Of a DNA stretch of 64,000 bases, positions 13,346 to 22,361 are shown one piece after another. The notes beneath the pieces are model-generated. The model was not told where the DNA came from and did no database searches. It was given only the letters and a program-made list of their open reading frames with translations. Both the position numbers and the translations under genes were made by a program. How positions within the stretch are numbered: position 1 is the stretch's first letter; each line of letters begins with the position of its first letter. Source of the stretch: Cupriavidus alkaliphilus (lineage in GTDB: Bacteria; Pseudomonadota; Gammaproteobacteria; Burkholderiales; Burkholderiaceae); contig NZ_FMAD01000013.1 in assembly GCF_900094595.1 (NCBI RefSeq), positions 1 to 64,000 on the forward strand, in the 5' to 3' direction.

Positions 13346-14101
13346 GTGCAGCCGTCCACCCGCCATCCCTTTATCGCCTTGCTCGCCTTGCTCGCCGCTA
13401 GCGCCATGGCATCGGCGGGGCTGTGCCGCGCGGCCGACGATGCACGGATGAAGCAGCGCGCGGAGATGGTCAGCGAGATTGCCGCGATCGACGCCGGCGC
13501 CGGGGTGCCTGGCCGCAGCCATGGCATCGCGCCGGGCGTGTTGGCCGTGATGGGCCAGGTGCCCCGCCATGAGTTCGTGCCGGACCCGCAGAAGCCGCAC
13601 GCCTATGAGAACCGGCCGTTGCCGATCGGCCATGGCCAGACCATTTCGCAACCATATATCGTGGCGCTGATGACCGACCTGCTGCAGGTCCAGCCCGGCG
13701 ACAGCGTGCTCGAGATCGGCACCGGCTCCGGCTACCAGGCCGCGGTGCTGAGCAAGCTGGCGCGCGCGGTCTACACCATCGAGATCATCGAGCCGCTCGG
13801 GCGCCAGGCCTGCGAGCGCCTGCAGCGGCTGGCCTACCGGCAGGTGGCGTGCAAGGTCGGCGACGGCTACTATGGCTGGGACGAGCATGCCCCCTACGAC
13901 GCCATCGTCGTCACCGCCGCGGCCAGCCACGTGCCGCCGCCGCTGATCCGGCAGCTCAAGCCGGGCGGGCGCATGGTGATCCCGGTGGGCGCGCAGTTCC
14001 TGACGCAGTACCTGCTGCTGGTCGAAAAGTCCGCGGACGGCAGCGTCAGCACCCGGCAGATCCTGCCGGTGCGCTTCGTGCCGCTGGTCGGCAAGCACTG
14101 A
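13346..14101 (+). CDS. Exported protein-L-isoaspartate O-methyltransferase-like protein
   Basis: 251 residues from GTG 13346, which has AGGGG six bases upstream; ATG 13319 is in frame but lacks a ribosome site. The first about 28 residues look like a Sec signal peptide (FIALLALLAASAMASAG). The rest is a PCMT domain with the substrate/SAM motif LPIGHGQTISQPYIVALM and the SAM loop VLEIGTGSGYQAAVL. PCMT repairs isoaspartyl residues in aged proteins using SAM. SAM is cytoplasmic, so an exported version is odd. Either the signal is a membrane anchor, the protein has another role, or the hydrophobic N-terminus is misread. A membrane spermidine-synthase-like protein follows 36 bases later. Confidence 0.82.
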   Translation: MQPSTRHPFIALLALLAASAMASAGLCRAADDARMKQRAEMVSEIAAIDAGAGVPGRSHGIAPGVLAVMGQVPRHEFVPDPQKPHAYENRPLPIGHGQTISQPYIVALMTDLLQVQPGDSVLEIGTGSGYQAAVLSKLARAVYTIEIIEPLGRQACERLQRLAYRQVACKVGDGYYGWDEHAPYDAIVVTAAASHVPPPLIRQLKPGGRMVIPVGAQFLTQYLLLVEKSADGSVSTRQILPVRFVPLVGKH

Positions 14102-14137
14102 GGCGCGGCGCCCGGCCGGCTTAGTCGATATCAGGCG

Positions 14138-16558
14138 ATGCCCGCGCTGCCACGTCCGCCGCTGTTTGCCCTGGCTCTGCTCTCCGCCGCCGCGCTGGGC
14201 TATGAAATCCTGCTGATGCGGCTGCTTTCGATCATCCTGTGGCATCACTTCGCCTACATGATGATCAGCGTGGCCCTGCTCGGCTACGGCGCCGCGGGGG
14301 CGCTGGTGGCACTGGCGCAGCCGGCGCTGGTGCGGCATTTCGTGCCGGTGTTTGCCGGCGGCGCGCTGCTGTTCGGCATCAGCGCCCTGGTCTGCTTCGA
14401 ACTCGCGCAGCGCGTCGGCTTCAACCCGCTGGAAATCCTCTGGGAGCCCACGCAGCCGCTGCGCCTGGTGGCGATCTACCTGCTGCTGTTCGTGCCCTTC
14501 CTGTGCGCGGCCACCAGCGTGTGCCTGGGCTTTGCCCGCTTCCCGCTGCAGGTGCCCCGGCTCTACAGCTTCGATATCCTCGGCGCCGGGCTGGGTTCGC
14601 TGGGCATCATCGCAGCGCTGTTCGTGCTCGCTCCGGTCGATGCCCTGCGCCTGGTCAGCATGGCGGGCATGGCCGCGGCCGCCCTGGCCTGCCTGGAATG
14701 CCGCTCGCATCGCCCCTGGCTGCCGGCGCTGCTGCTGGCGGCCGCAGCCGTGCCGGCTGCCATCCCGGCCGGCTGGATGGCGTTGCGGCCGTCGGAGTAC
14801 AAGGAACTGAGCCAGGCCCTGCGCATCGGCGACGCGCGCGTGGTGGCGCAGCGCTCGAGTCCCCTCGGCCAGGTCACGGTGCTCGAGAGTCCGTCGATCC
14901 CGCTGCGCCATGCGCCCGGGCTCAGCCTGAATGCCACCGCGGAACCGCCGCCGCAGCTTGCCGTGTTTACCGACGGCGATGGCCTGAGCGCGCTCAACCG
15001 CTATGACGGCCGGCCCGAGCCGCTGGCCTACCTGGGCGACCTGACCTCGGCGCTGCCGTATCACCTGCTGCAGGCGCCGCGCGTGCTGGTGCTGGGCAGC
15101 GGTGCCGGCGCCGACGTGCTGCAGGCGCTCTACCACGGCGCCGGCGCGGTCGATGCCGTCGAGCTGAATCCCCAGGTGATCGCCCTGGTGCAGGACCGCT
15201 TCGGCGCGTTTTCGGGCAAGCCGTACAGCGCGGCCGGGGTGCAGGTGCATGTCGGGGAGGCGCGCGGCTTCCTGGCGGCCAGCCGGCAGCGCTACGACCT
15301 GATCCAGGTGGCGCTGCTGGATTCCTTCAGCACCTCGTCGGCGGGCCTGTATGCGCTCTCCGAAAGCTACCTCTATACCGTGGAAGCGTTCGAGGCCTAC
15401 CTGCGCCACCTGCGGCCCGGCGGCCTGCTGGCGATCACGCGCTGGGTCTCGCTGCCGCCGCGCGATATCCCGAAACTGTTCGCCACGGCCGTGGCGGCGA
15501 TGGCGCGCGCGGGCGTGCCCGATCCGTCGCGCCGGCTGGTGCTGCTGCGCGGCTGGAAGACGGCCACGCTGGTGGTCAAGCACGGCGACTTCGAGCCCGC
15601 GGAAATCGCCGCGCTGCTCGACTTCGGCCGGGCCCGCTCGTTCGACGTGGAATACCATCCCGGCATCCGGCCCGGCGCGGCCAACCGCTACAACGTGCTC
15701 GACCAGCCGGACTTCTTCGCCGCCGCGCAGGCGCTGCTCGGCCCCGAGCGCGAGCTTTTCCTGTCGCGCTACAAGTTCGACGTGCGGCCCGCCACCGACG
15801 ACCGGCCTTACTTCTTCCACTTCTTCAAATGGCGCACGCTGCCGGAGCTGATCTCGCTGAAGGCGCAGGGCGGGCTGCCCTTGCTGGACTGGGGCTATCC
15901 GGTGCTGGTGGCCACGCTGCTGCAGGCCACGGCCGCGGCGCTGCTGCTGATCGGCGTGCCGCTGCGGGTACTGCGGCGGCGCGCGCCAGCGTCACGGGTG
16001 CCGGCAGCGCGCACTGGCTTCTACTTCGTCGCGGTCGGCCTTGGCTTCATGTTCGTCGAGATCGCCTTTATCCAGAAATTCATCCTGTTCCTGAGCCATC
16101 CGCTCTATGCCGTGGCGGTGGTGCTGTGCGCGTTCCTGTGCTTTGCCGGGCTGGGCAGCCGCTTTGCCCCGCGCATGCCCGCGCGCGCCGGCCCCGGGCG
16201 CGGCCGGCGCCAGGTGGCGCTGGCGATCGGCGGCGTGTGCGCCGTGGCGCTGCTCTACCTGGTAGCGCTGCCTGAGGTGTTCCCGCTGCTGATTGCCTGG
16301 CCGGATCCCGTCCGGGTCGCCATCGCGGTGGCGCTGATCGCGCCGCTCGCCTTCCTGATGGGGATGCCGTTCCCGCTCGGCCTGTCCGGGCTCGCGGCGC
16401 GCGACCACACGCTGGTGCCGTGGGCCTGGGGCATCAACGCCTGTGCCTCGGTGGTGGCAGCGGTGCTGGCCACGCTGCTGGCGATCCACGCCGGCTTTAC
16501 CGTGGTGGTGCTGGTGGCGCTGCTGCTGTATGCCGGCGCCGCGCTGGCCTGCCCCTGA
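14138..16558 (+). CDS. Membrane protein with spermidine-synthase-like domain (type 1)
   Basis: 806 residues in three parts: about six membrane helices (residues 1-220), a cytoplasmic spermidine/spermine-synthase-like Rossmann domain (about 290-560), and a second set of about five helices (about 585-806). The SAM-type loop is VLVLGSGAGADVLQALYHGA, followed by AVELNPQVIALV and the VHVGEARGFL and YDLIQVALLDSFS strands. The enzyme fold binds an S-adenosyl nucleotide, but members fused to membrane segments are uncharacterised and their substrate is unknown. The methyltransferase-like gene just upstream may share the transcript. It converges with the glutamine amidotransferase gene across a 30-base gap. 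A second, differently built relative lies at 25931-28576. Confidence 0.8.
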   Translation: MPALPRPPLFALALLSAAALGYEILLMRLLSIILWHHFAYMMISVALLGYGAAGALVALAQPALVRHFVPVFAGGALLFGISALVCFELAQRVGFNPLEILWEPTQPLRLVAIYLLLFVPFLCAATSVCLGFARFPLQVPRLYSFDILGAGLGSLGIIAALFVLAPVDALRLVSMAGMAAAALACLECRSHRPWLPALLLAAAAVPAAIPAGWMALRPSEYKELSQALRIGDARVVAQRSSPLGQVTVLESPSIPLRHAPGLSLNATAEPPPQLAVFTDGDGLSALNRYDGRPEPLAYLGDLTSALPYHLLQAPRVLVLGSGAGADVLQALYHGAGAVDAVELNPQVIALVQDRFGAFSGKPYSAAGVQVHVGEARGFLAASRQRYDLIQVALLDSFSTSSAGLYALSESYLYTVEAFEAYLRHLRPGGLLAITRWVSLPPRDIPKLFATAVAAMARAGVPDPSRRLVLLRGWKTATLVVKHGDFEPAEIAALLDFGRARSFDVEYHPGIRPGAANRYNVLDQPDFFAAAQALLGPERELFLSRYKFDVRPATDDRPYFFHFFKWRTLPELISLKAQGGLPLLDWGYPVLVATLLQATAAALLLIGVPLRVLRRRAPASRVPAARTGFYFVAVGLGFMFVEIAFIQKFILFLSHPLYAVAVVLCAFLCFAGLGSRFAPRMPARAGPGRGRRQVALAIGGVCAVALLYLVALPEVFPLLIAWPDPVRVAIAVALIAPLAFLMGMPFPLGLSGLAARDHTLVPWAWGINACASVVAAVLATLLAIHAGFTVVVLVALLLYAGAALACP

Positions 16559-16588
16559 GGCTTGCGTGGTGCCGCCGAACCCGCGGCC

Positions 16589-17467
16589 TCAGCCCGCGGC
16601 CGCGTTGCGCTGGGCGGCGTGCACTGCCGGCTGGCTCGGCAGGCGCGGCACGAAGCGGTGGCGCTCGATCTGGCCGCCGCGCGCCACCAGGATGGTGCCC
16701 TCGGGAATCTCCTCCCACACGCCCTGCACGTCGATCAGCGGCTCCGACAGCACCAGGAAGGCGTCGTCGCCCGCGGCGGCGATGCGTGGGTCATCCGGAT
16801 AGAGTTCGCGCAGCTGCCGGAACGAGGTGCTGTGGAACAGCGAGCGCGAGTTGGTCTCGCTCGAATAGCGCACCGCCACGATCTGCCGGCCGTCGGTCAC
16901 GCACACCGTCATGTTGAGCGGGAACTGCACGTCGTGGCGCTGGCCGACGTCCTCGATCAGCCCGGCCATCTGCTCGAGCGCGCCGACCGGGTCGCGCTCC
17001 AGCCCGAAGGTCAGCGCCAGGAAGAACATCACCTCGGAATCGGTCGAGCCCTCGATCCAGCGGAACAGGTGCGGCGCCACCGCCATCATCAGGTCGCGCC
17101 GCACCAGCGGATAGTCGCGGATCAGGCCGTTGTGGACGAACAGCCAGCGGCCGAAGCGGAACGGATGGCAGTTGGTTTCCTGCGTCGGCGTGCCGGTGGC
17201 GGCGCGCACGTGGGCGACGAACATCGGCGCGCGCACCGCCCTGGCGGTCTCGCGCAGGTTGGTGTCGCTCCACGCCGGGTGCAGGCAGCGGTAGCGGAAC
17301 GGCACCTCGGCATGGCGCCCGTACCAGCCGACGCCGAAGCCGTCGCCGTTGGTGGTGGTATGGCCGAGCCGGGAATTCAGGCTCTGGTCGATCAGCGAGT
17401 GTTCCGGCTGGAACAGCACCGTTTCCAATGCAACGGATCTGCCCGAATAAGCCAGCCAGCGGCACAT
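16589..17467 (-). CDS. Class II glutamine amidotransferase
   Basis: 292 residues starting MCRWLAY. After removal of the initiator Met, Cys2 would be the N-terminal nucleophile that releases ammonia from glutamine. Further family features are GDGFGVGWYG, the VAHVRAATGTP strand and FVHNGLI, which together build the Ntn fold. The size fits the YafJ group of stand-alone class II amidotransferases; the acceptor is not known. The related EgtC acts in ergothioneine synthesis in actinobacteria, but the egtB-like gene of this window is 39 kb away and I do not link them. The start is firm: AAGGAGGAG lies about five bases before ATG 17467. It is downstream of the AspT-type gene on the same strand. Confidence 0.88.
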   Translation of the reverse strand: MCRWLAYSGRSVALETVLFQPEHSLIDQSLNSRLGHTTTNGDGFGVGWYGRHAEVPFRYRCLHPAWSDTNLRETARAVRAPMFVAHVRAATGTPTQETNCHPFRFGRWLFVHNGLIRDYPLVRRDLMMAVAPHLFRWIEGSTDSEVMFFLALTFGLERDPVGALEQMAGLIEDVGQRHDVQFPLNMTVCVTDGRQIVAVRYSSETNSRSLFHSTSFRQLRELYPDDPRIAAAGDDAFLVLSEPLIDVQGVWEEIPEGTILVARGGQIERHRFVPRLPSQPAVHAAQRNAAAG

Positions 17468-17579
17468 GATGCTCCTCCTTGTCCTGTGCGGGTGCGGTGC
17501 GGTGCCCTCCGCCACCCACTCCAGTTGTAGGACGGCGCGGCGCGAACGGCAAAGAAATGGTCCGTCAGGCACCCGTGGC

Positions 17580-19277
17580 TCAGGTGAAGCGGTAGGCCAG
17601 CGAGACGATGACCGGCCCCAGCACCGGCAGCAGCACGTTGGCGATGGCATAGGTGATGGTGTAGCCCAGCAGCGGCACCGAGCTCTGGCTGGCGGCCAGG
17701 ATCGCGCTGATCGCCGGGGTGCTGACATGCTGTCCGGCAATCGCGCCGACCAGCAGCGGGCCTTCGATCCTGAGCAGCTTGTGCCCGATCCACAAGGACA
17801 GGCACGCCGGTCCGAGCGACACCGCCAGCCCGATCAGCGGCAGCACCGCGCCGTGCTCGCGGATCAGCGCGATCGCATCCGGCCCGGCCGACAGCCCGAC
17901 GCAGGCGACGAACACCGCCAGCCCGAGGTCCTTCAGGATCTGCACCGCCGACGCCGGAAAGGTGCCCAGCGACGGCTTGCGCGACTGGAGCCAACCGAAC
18001 ACCAGCCCGCTCAGCAGCGCCCCGCCGCCGCTGCCCAGCGAGATGTGCATGCCGCCCACGCTCACGCTCAGCGTGCCCACCAGCAGGCCGGCCAGGATGC
18101 CCACGCACAGGAACACCAGGTCGGTGACCTCGGCGGCCCTGGCCTCCACGCCGATGCCGCCGATGGCCTCGGACAGCGAGGGCTCCAGCCCGACGATGGT
18201 GATCACGTCGCCCAGCTGCAGCGGCGTCGAGCGCGTGATCGGCAGCGACAGTCCCGAGCGGCGCACTTCCAGCACCCAGACCTCGCGCAGCCGCCGCGCG
18301 CCGGCCAGGCGCGCCAGCTCGCCGAGGGTCTTGCCGTTGACGCGGCGCTTGTTCACCACCACCTGCTTTTCCACCAGCTGGATGGCATCGGTGTGCGCCT
18401 CGGGCAGCAGCACTTCCGGGCCGATCAGCGCGGCGGCCTTCAGCAGGTTGCTGCGGATGCCGACCATGGCGAGGATATCGCCGGCCTGCACGGCGTCGTC
18501 ATCGCCCAGCTCGATGCTGGCCCCGCCCCGCAGCACCTTGACCACCGAAGCCCGGCCGCCGACCTGGTGCTGCAGCTGGCTGACCGTCATGCCGGCGGCC
18601 TGCTGCACCGAGTAGGCGCGCCCGATCAGCCGCGGCAGCGCCGGCTGGGTGGCGACGTCATCGTCGGATGCGGCCTCCATGCGCGCCGCGACCTCGCGCG
18701 CGGCCTTGCGCAGGTCGATGCCGAGCAGTGCCGGCGCGATCTGGCTGGTGAAGAACACGATGCTGATCAGCCCGACCAGGTAGGTCAGCGTATACGCGGT
18801 GGCGATATTGGCCTCGTAGCGGCCCACGGTGGCGGCATCCAGGCCCAGGTGCTTGAGCGCTTCGGCGGCGGTGCCCACCACCGCCGACTCGGTCGCGGCG
18901 CCGGCGGCCAGCCCGGCGGCGGTACCCGGATCGAAGCCCAGGTAGGCCGCCGCAGCGAGCGCGATCGCCAGCACCACCACCGCCTCCACCACCGGCAGCA
19001 CCATATAGCGCAGGCTCGAGCGGTTCAGGTTGGCGAAGAACTGCGGCCCGCCGGAATAGCCCATGGCGAAGATAAACAGGGCGAAGGCCATGTCCTTCAG
19101 TTCGCCATGCATCTGGCAGCCGGTCTGCCCCATGAACAGCGCGACGATCAGCGTGCCGCACACGCCCCCCAGCTGGATCGGTCCGACCCGTGCCTTGCCG
19201 ACGAAGTAGCCGAGTCCGACGGTGATGAACAGCACCAGCAACGGGTTGGCGGCAAAGAGCTCAACGGTACAGGTCAT
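17580..19277 (-). CDS. AspT/YidE-type putative transporter with TrkA-C domains
   Basis: 565 residues. N-terminal and C-terminal blocks of about five membrane helices each flank a cytoplasmic region (about residues 200-390) with two RCK/TrkA-C-like domains: AVQAGDILAMVGIRSNLL and LQLGDVITIVGLEPSL are their typical cores. The repeated GAATESAVVGTA and GAIAGQHVSTPAISAI loops in the two halves are the AspT-family signature. The best-known member exchanges aspartate for alanine; related YidE proteins have unknown substrates. The start ATG 19277 gives a periplasmic short N-terminus (MTCTVELFAANPLLVLF). It begins 35 bases after the BatD-like gene, so it could be the tail of that operon. Confidence 0.82.
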   Translation of the reverse strand: MTCTVELFAANPLLVLFITVGLGYFVGKARVGPIQLGGVCGTLIVALFMGQTGCQMHGELKDMAFALFIFAMGYSGGPQFFANLNRSSLRYMVLPVVEAVVVLAIALAAAAYLGFDPGTAAGLAAGAATESAVVGTAAEALKHLGLDAATVGRYEANIATAYTLTYLVGLISIVFFTSQIAPALLGIDLRKAAREVAARMEAASDDDVATQPALPRLIGRAYSVQQAAGMTVSQLQHQVGGRASVVKVLRGGASIELGDDDAVQAGDILAMVGIRSNLLKAAALIGPEVLLPEAHTDAIQLVEKQVVVNKRRVNGKTLGELARLAGARRLREVWVLEVRRSGLSLPITRSTPLQLGDVITIVGLEPSLSEAIGGIGVEARAAEVTDLVFLCVGILAGLLVGTLSVSVGGMHISLGSGGGALLSGLVFGWLQSRKPSLGTFPASAVQILKDLGLAVFVACVGLSAGPDAIALIREHGAVLPLIGLAVSLGPACLSLWIGHKLLRIEGPLLVGAIAGQHVSTPAISAILAASQSSVPLLGYTITYAIANVLLPVLGPVIVSLAYRFT

Positions 19278-19311
19278 GGGGCGCGGGTTGGGTTCGTGGA
19301 AATCGGCGGGA

Positions 19312-20703
19312 TCAGGGATTGAGCGGTGGCAGCGCCGACGCGACCCGGTGCCGGCGTCGCGGCGCGGGCCTGGCGTGGCGGCCCAGCGCCTGGGCGAGCG
19401 GGTTGCCGTCCCAGGCGGACGGGGCCGGCGCCGCGCCGTAGAGGTAGCGCTGCAGGCCGGTGACGGCGTCGGCCAGCGCGGCATCGCCGGCAGCTTCGGC
19501 CCAGGCCGCGGGCGTGGTGCCGTGGGCGGCCCGGGTCCAGCCGCCCAGCGCCTGGCTGGCGCCGTCCGCATCGCCCGCGCGGCAGGCCCGCAACGTGGCC
19601 GCCAGCCGTGCATCGGCGCCTTCGGCGCGGGCGCGGCGGCGCTCGGCGCGGCGTTGCTGCAGGCGCGCCAGGCGCGGCCGCAGCCGCCGCCACAGCAGCG
19701 CCAGCGCTGCGGCGCCGAGCAGCGCGCCCGCGGCCCACAGCAGCGTGCGCCACGGCAGCCCGCCCTCGCCCGGCAGCGCGCCGGCCGGCGGCCCGCCCGG
19801 CGCCAGCGCCCCGGCATGGCGTGCGGCCGCCACCTCGACCTTCACCGCCGGCACTTCGGACCTGGCCGGCTGCCGCGTGGCGGGATCGACCCAGTCCGCC
19901 GTGACCGCCGGCAGCGTATAGGTGCCGGGCCGCTCGAAGACATAGGTCAGCGTATCGATGCGCGTGCCGCCCGGTCCCGGCGCGTCGCGGGCCTGGTCGG
20001 ACAGCCGCGCATCGGCGCGGAACATGCGCACGCCGCGCGGCGCCGCGGCATGCGGCGGCACGATCATCATCGCCTGGGTCTGCGGCGCAAAGGTGGTGAC
20101 GGTGCGCACCAGCGCATCGCCCGCATGCAGCCGGACCACGCCGTGGTCAGGGTCATGGTCCAGCGTCTGCGTCACGCTGAGCCGCGCCACCGGCAGCAAC
20201 CGCCGGCCGGAGGCGGCGCCCGCCGCCGCGGTGCCCGTGCCTCCCGTGCCGGCCCGGATCGTGGTGACGGGCAAGGTGACGCTGCCTTCGCGCGGCGCGC
20301 CGTCATCGCCGGCGTAGGTAAAACGGATGGTCGCGTCCGGCAGCCGGAACTCGCCATCCTGCTCCGCGGTAAAGGCGTAGCTCTTGCGGATGCCGGCATA
20401 GGTCACGCCGTCGATGGTCTCCGTGGAATTGACCGCGCGCGTGTCGGGCTGGGTGACCACCGCGCCCGGTACCTCGAGCGCCGGGAACGCGGGCGCCGAC
20501 AGGAAGTAGTTGGGCGCCAGGATGGTGACATCGATGCCGACCTGCTGGCCCACCAGCACCGGCTGGCGCGCGCTTACCTCCACGCGCACGGTGGGCGCGG
20601 CGGCCGCATGCGCCAGCCACGGCCACAGCCACGCCGCCAGCAGCAGCACCAGCGGCGCGGCGCGCCGCAGCCACGCGCTAGGCGGCATGGCGTGGCGCCT
20701 CAT
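19312..20703 (-). CDS. batD: BatD-like protein
   Basis: 463 residues. It has a signal peptide or anchor (APLVLLLAAWLWPWLAHA) and a large periplasmic beta-rich region (about 35-310) with VRVEVSARQPVLVGQQVGIDV at its start. One membrane helix follows (about 335-355, TLLWAAGALLGAAALALLW), then a basic cytoplasmic tail. This is the BatD (oxygen tolerance) layout. In Bat systems it is thought to partner with the VWA proteins at the membrane. ATG 20703 overlaps the stop of the VWA/TPR gene by ATGA, which favours it over ATG 20688. It is the sixth gene of the set that starts with the MoxR ATPase. Confidence 0.85.
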   Translation of the reverse strand: MRRHAMPPSAWLRRAAPLVLLLAAWLWPWLAHAAAAPTVRVEVSARQPVLVGQQVGIDVTILAPNYFLSAPAFPALEVPGAVVTQPDTRAVNSTETIDGVTYAGIRKSYAFTAEQDGEFRLPDATIRFTYAGDDGAPREGSVTLPVTTIRAGTGGTGTAAAGAASGRRLLPVARLSVTQTLDHDPDHGVVRLHAGDALVRTVTTFAPQTQAMMIVPPHAAAPRGVRMFRADARLSDQARDAPGPGGTRIDTLTYVFERPGTYTLPAVTADWVDPATRQPARSEVPAVKVEVAAARHAGALAPGGPPAGALPGEGGLPWRTLLWAAGALLGAAALALLWRRLRPRLARLQQRRAERRRARAEGADARLAATLRACRAGDADGASQALGGWTRAAHGTTPAAWAEAAGDAALADAVTGLQRYLYGAAPAPSAWDGNPLAQALGRHARPAPRRRHRVASALPPLNP

Positions 20704-22361
20704 CGCGCGTCCTGTGCAGGCGCCGCCTGGCCGTGCTGCAGCGCGAACTTGCGCTGCAGCAGGTCGGTCGGCGTGGTCTGGATCGCGCGCATCCACATCT
20801 CGGCGTCCTGCGTCAGGACAACCTGCAGTGACTTGCCGCCGGGCGCCGACGGCTTCGCGGCGTCGTACTTGACCTGGTCCGGCGGCAGGTCGGGCGGCTC
20901 TTCGCCGTCGTCGGGATCCGGCTTTTCCTGCGGCAACTGCTGCGCCAGCAGCTTTTCCATCAGCGCCAGGTTGGCGCTTGCCGCTGGCCACTGCGGCTGG
21001 CGCCTGAGCGCCTGGCGGTAGCGCGCGGCGGCCTGCCGGTACTGGCCCTGCCGCGCCAGCGCATTGCCCTGGTTGTAGTCCGCCTGCGCGGAATCGACCC
21101 GCGCGAAGCTCTGCACCGCCTGCGCGTACTGGCCGGCGCGATACTGGGCGATGCCACGCCACATCGGGTCGTCGAACAGGGTCGCGGCGCGGGCAAAGTC
21201 GCCCTGCTCGAAGGCGCGCCGGCCCTGCTGGTCGTGCGTCAGCCACAGGTCGACAAAGCGCCATGGGCGTACCGCGCTGGCTTGCGGGGCTGGCGCGGAT
21301 GACTGCGCACGCGCCTCGGGCGGCGCGGCAAGCGCCAGCGCCAGCAGCAGGCCGGCGCTCCAGCGCACGGTCCAGCCCTTGCGGAACCACAGCATCGCCA
21401 GCAGCGCCAGCGGCGGCACCAGCCACCAGCCTTCATCCTTCCAGCGCGTACGGTCCCCGGCCTGCACCTGCTCGAGATGCGACTGCACGTGGCGCTGCAC
21501 CCAGGCCACGTCGTCGTCGCTGTCCGGCGTGAAGGTCGCCACCGGCACGCCGCTGTCATCGCCGAAGCGCTCCAGCGCCGCCACGTCCAGCCGCGCAAAC
21601 ACGCGCGCTCCGTCCTGCTCGACCAAGCCGCCCGCGCCATTGCGCAGCGGCCCGCCCTGCTCGGTGCCCAGCGCCAGCACCACCGGCTGGCTGCGGCCGC
21701 TGTCGGCCTGGGCGCGGAACGCCGTCGCGGCGGCGGGGTCGACGCCATCGGTCAGGAACAGGATGGTGCCGGGCACTGGCTCATGCTTCAGGTCGGCGTC
21801 GATCACGCGCAGCGCCTGCGCCATGTCGCGCCCGGGGACCGGCATGATGCGGGTCTGCAGCGCCTCGGCGAAGGTCTGCAGCAGGCTGGCGTCATCGGTC
21901 AGCGGCAGCACCAGGTGGGTCGAGCCGGCATAGGCGTAGATGGCGGTGCGGCCGCCGTCGCGGCGCGCCAGCAGCGCCTTGATCTTGAGCTTGGCGCGCT
22001 CCAGCCGCGTGGGCGTGACGTCGATGGCGTCCATGCTGTGCGACAGGTCCACGGCAATCGCCAGCGGCGCCTTGTCGTCGAGGAACGGCGGGCGCTCCTG
22101 GCGCCAGCTCGGGCCCGCCAGCGCCACCGTGCCCAGCGCCAGCAGCAGTGCGGTCAGGTGCACCGGGCGCAGCGCCAGGCGGCGGCGTTCGCCGAGCATC
22201 AGGGCGTCGAGCAGGTGCGGCGCGATGGTGTCGCGCCAGCGCCGCCGCACGTCGCCGCGGCGCCGCACCGCCCACACCAGCAGCGCGGCCGGCAGCAGCC
22301 CCAGCAGCCACCACGGGCGCAGGAAATGGAAGTGAGCGAGCGTGTCGAGCCAGGCCGGCAT
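20700..22361 (-). CDS. VWA-TPR fusion protein (BatB/BatC type)
   Basis: 553 residues. Two N-terminal membrane helices (about 15-30 and 60-78) precede a von Willebrand A domain whose metal site begins DLSHSMD near residue 107 and contains TILFLTDGVD. A further membrane helix pair (about 315-350) is followed by tetratricopeptide repeats (FARAATLFDDPMWRGIAQYR; ADYNQGNALARQGQYRQA) and a Pro/Asp-rich tail. In many bacteria BatB (VWA) and BatC (TPR) are separate; here they are one chain. The start overlaps the stop of the upstream VWA gene (TGATG) and the end overlaps batD (ATGA), so translation is probably coupled. The likely role is envelope integrity under stress, from family knowledge. Confidence 0.86.
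   Translation of the reverse strand: MPAWLDTLAHFHFLRPWWLLGLLPAALLVWAVRRRGDVRRRWRDTIAPHLLDALMLGERRRLALRPVHLTALLLALGTVALAGPSWRQERPPFLDDKAPLAIAVDLSHSMDAIDVTPTRLERAKLKIKALLARRDGGRTAIYAYAGSTHLVLPLTDDASLLQTFAEALQTRIMPVPGRDMAQALRVIDADLKHEPVPGTILFLTDGVDPAAATAFRAQADSGRSQPVVLALGTEQGGPLRNGAGGLVEQDGARVFARLDVAALERFGDDSGVPVATFTPDSDDDVAWVQRHVQSHLEQVQAGDRTRWKDEGWWLVPPLALLAMLWFRKGWTVRWSAGLLLALALAAPPEARAQSSAPAPQASAVRPWRFVDLWLTHDQQGRRAFEQGDFARAATLFDDPMWRGIAQYRAGQYAQAVQSFARVDSAQADYNQGNALARQGQYRQAAARYRQALRRQPQWPAASANLALMEKLLAQQLPQEKPDPDDGEEPPDLPPDQVKYDAAKPSAPGGKSLQVVLTQDAEMWMRAIQTTPTDLLQRKFALQHGQAAPAQDAR

Noticed and set aside
16589-17467. Class II glutamine amidotransferase as EgtC, a partner of EgtB
   Set aside because: The genes are 39 kb apart on opposite strands, and the length and motifs fit the YafJ group equally well. 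There is no context to support ergothioneine synthesis.
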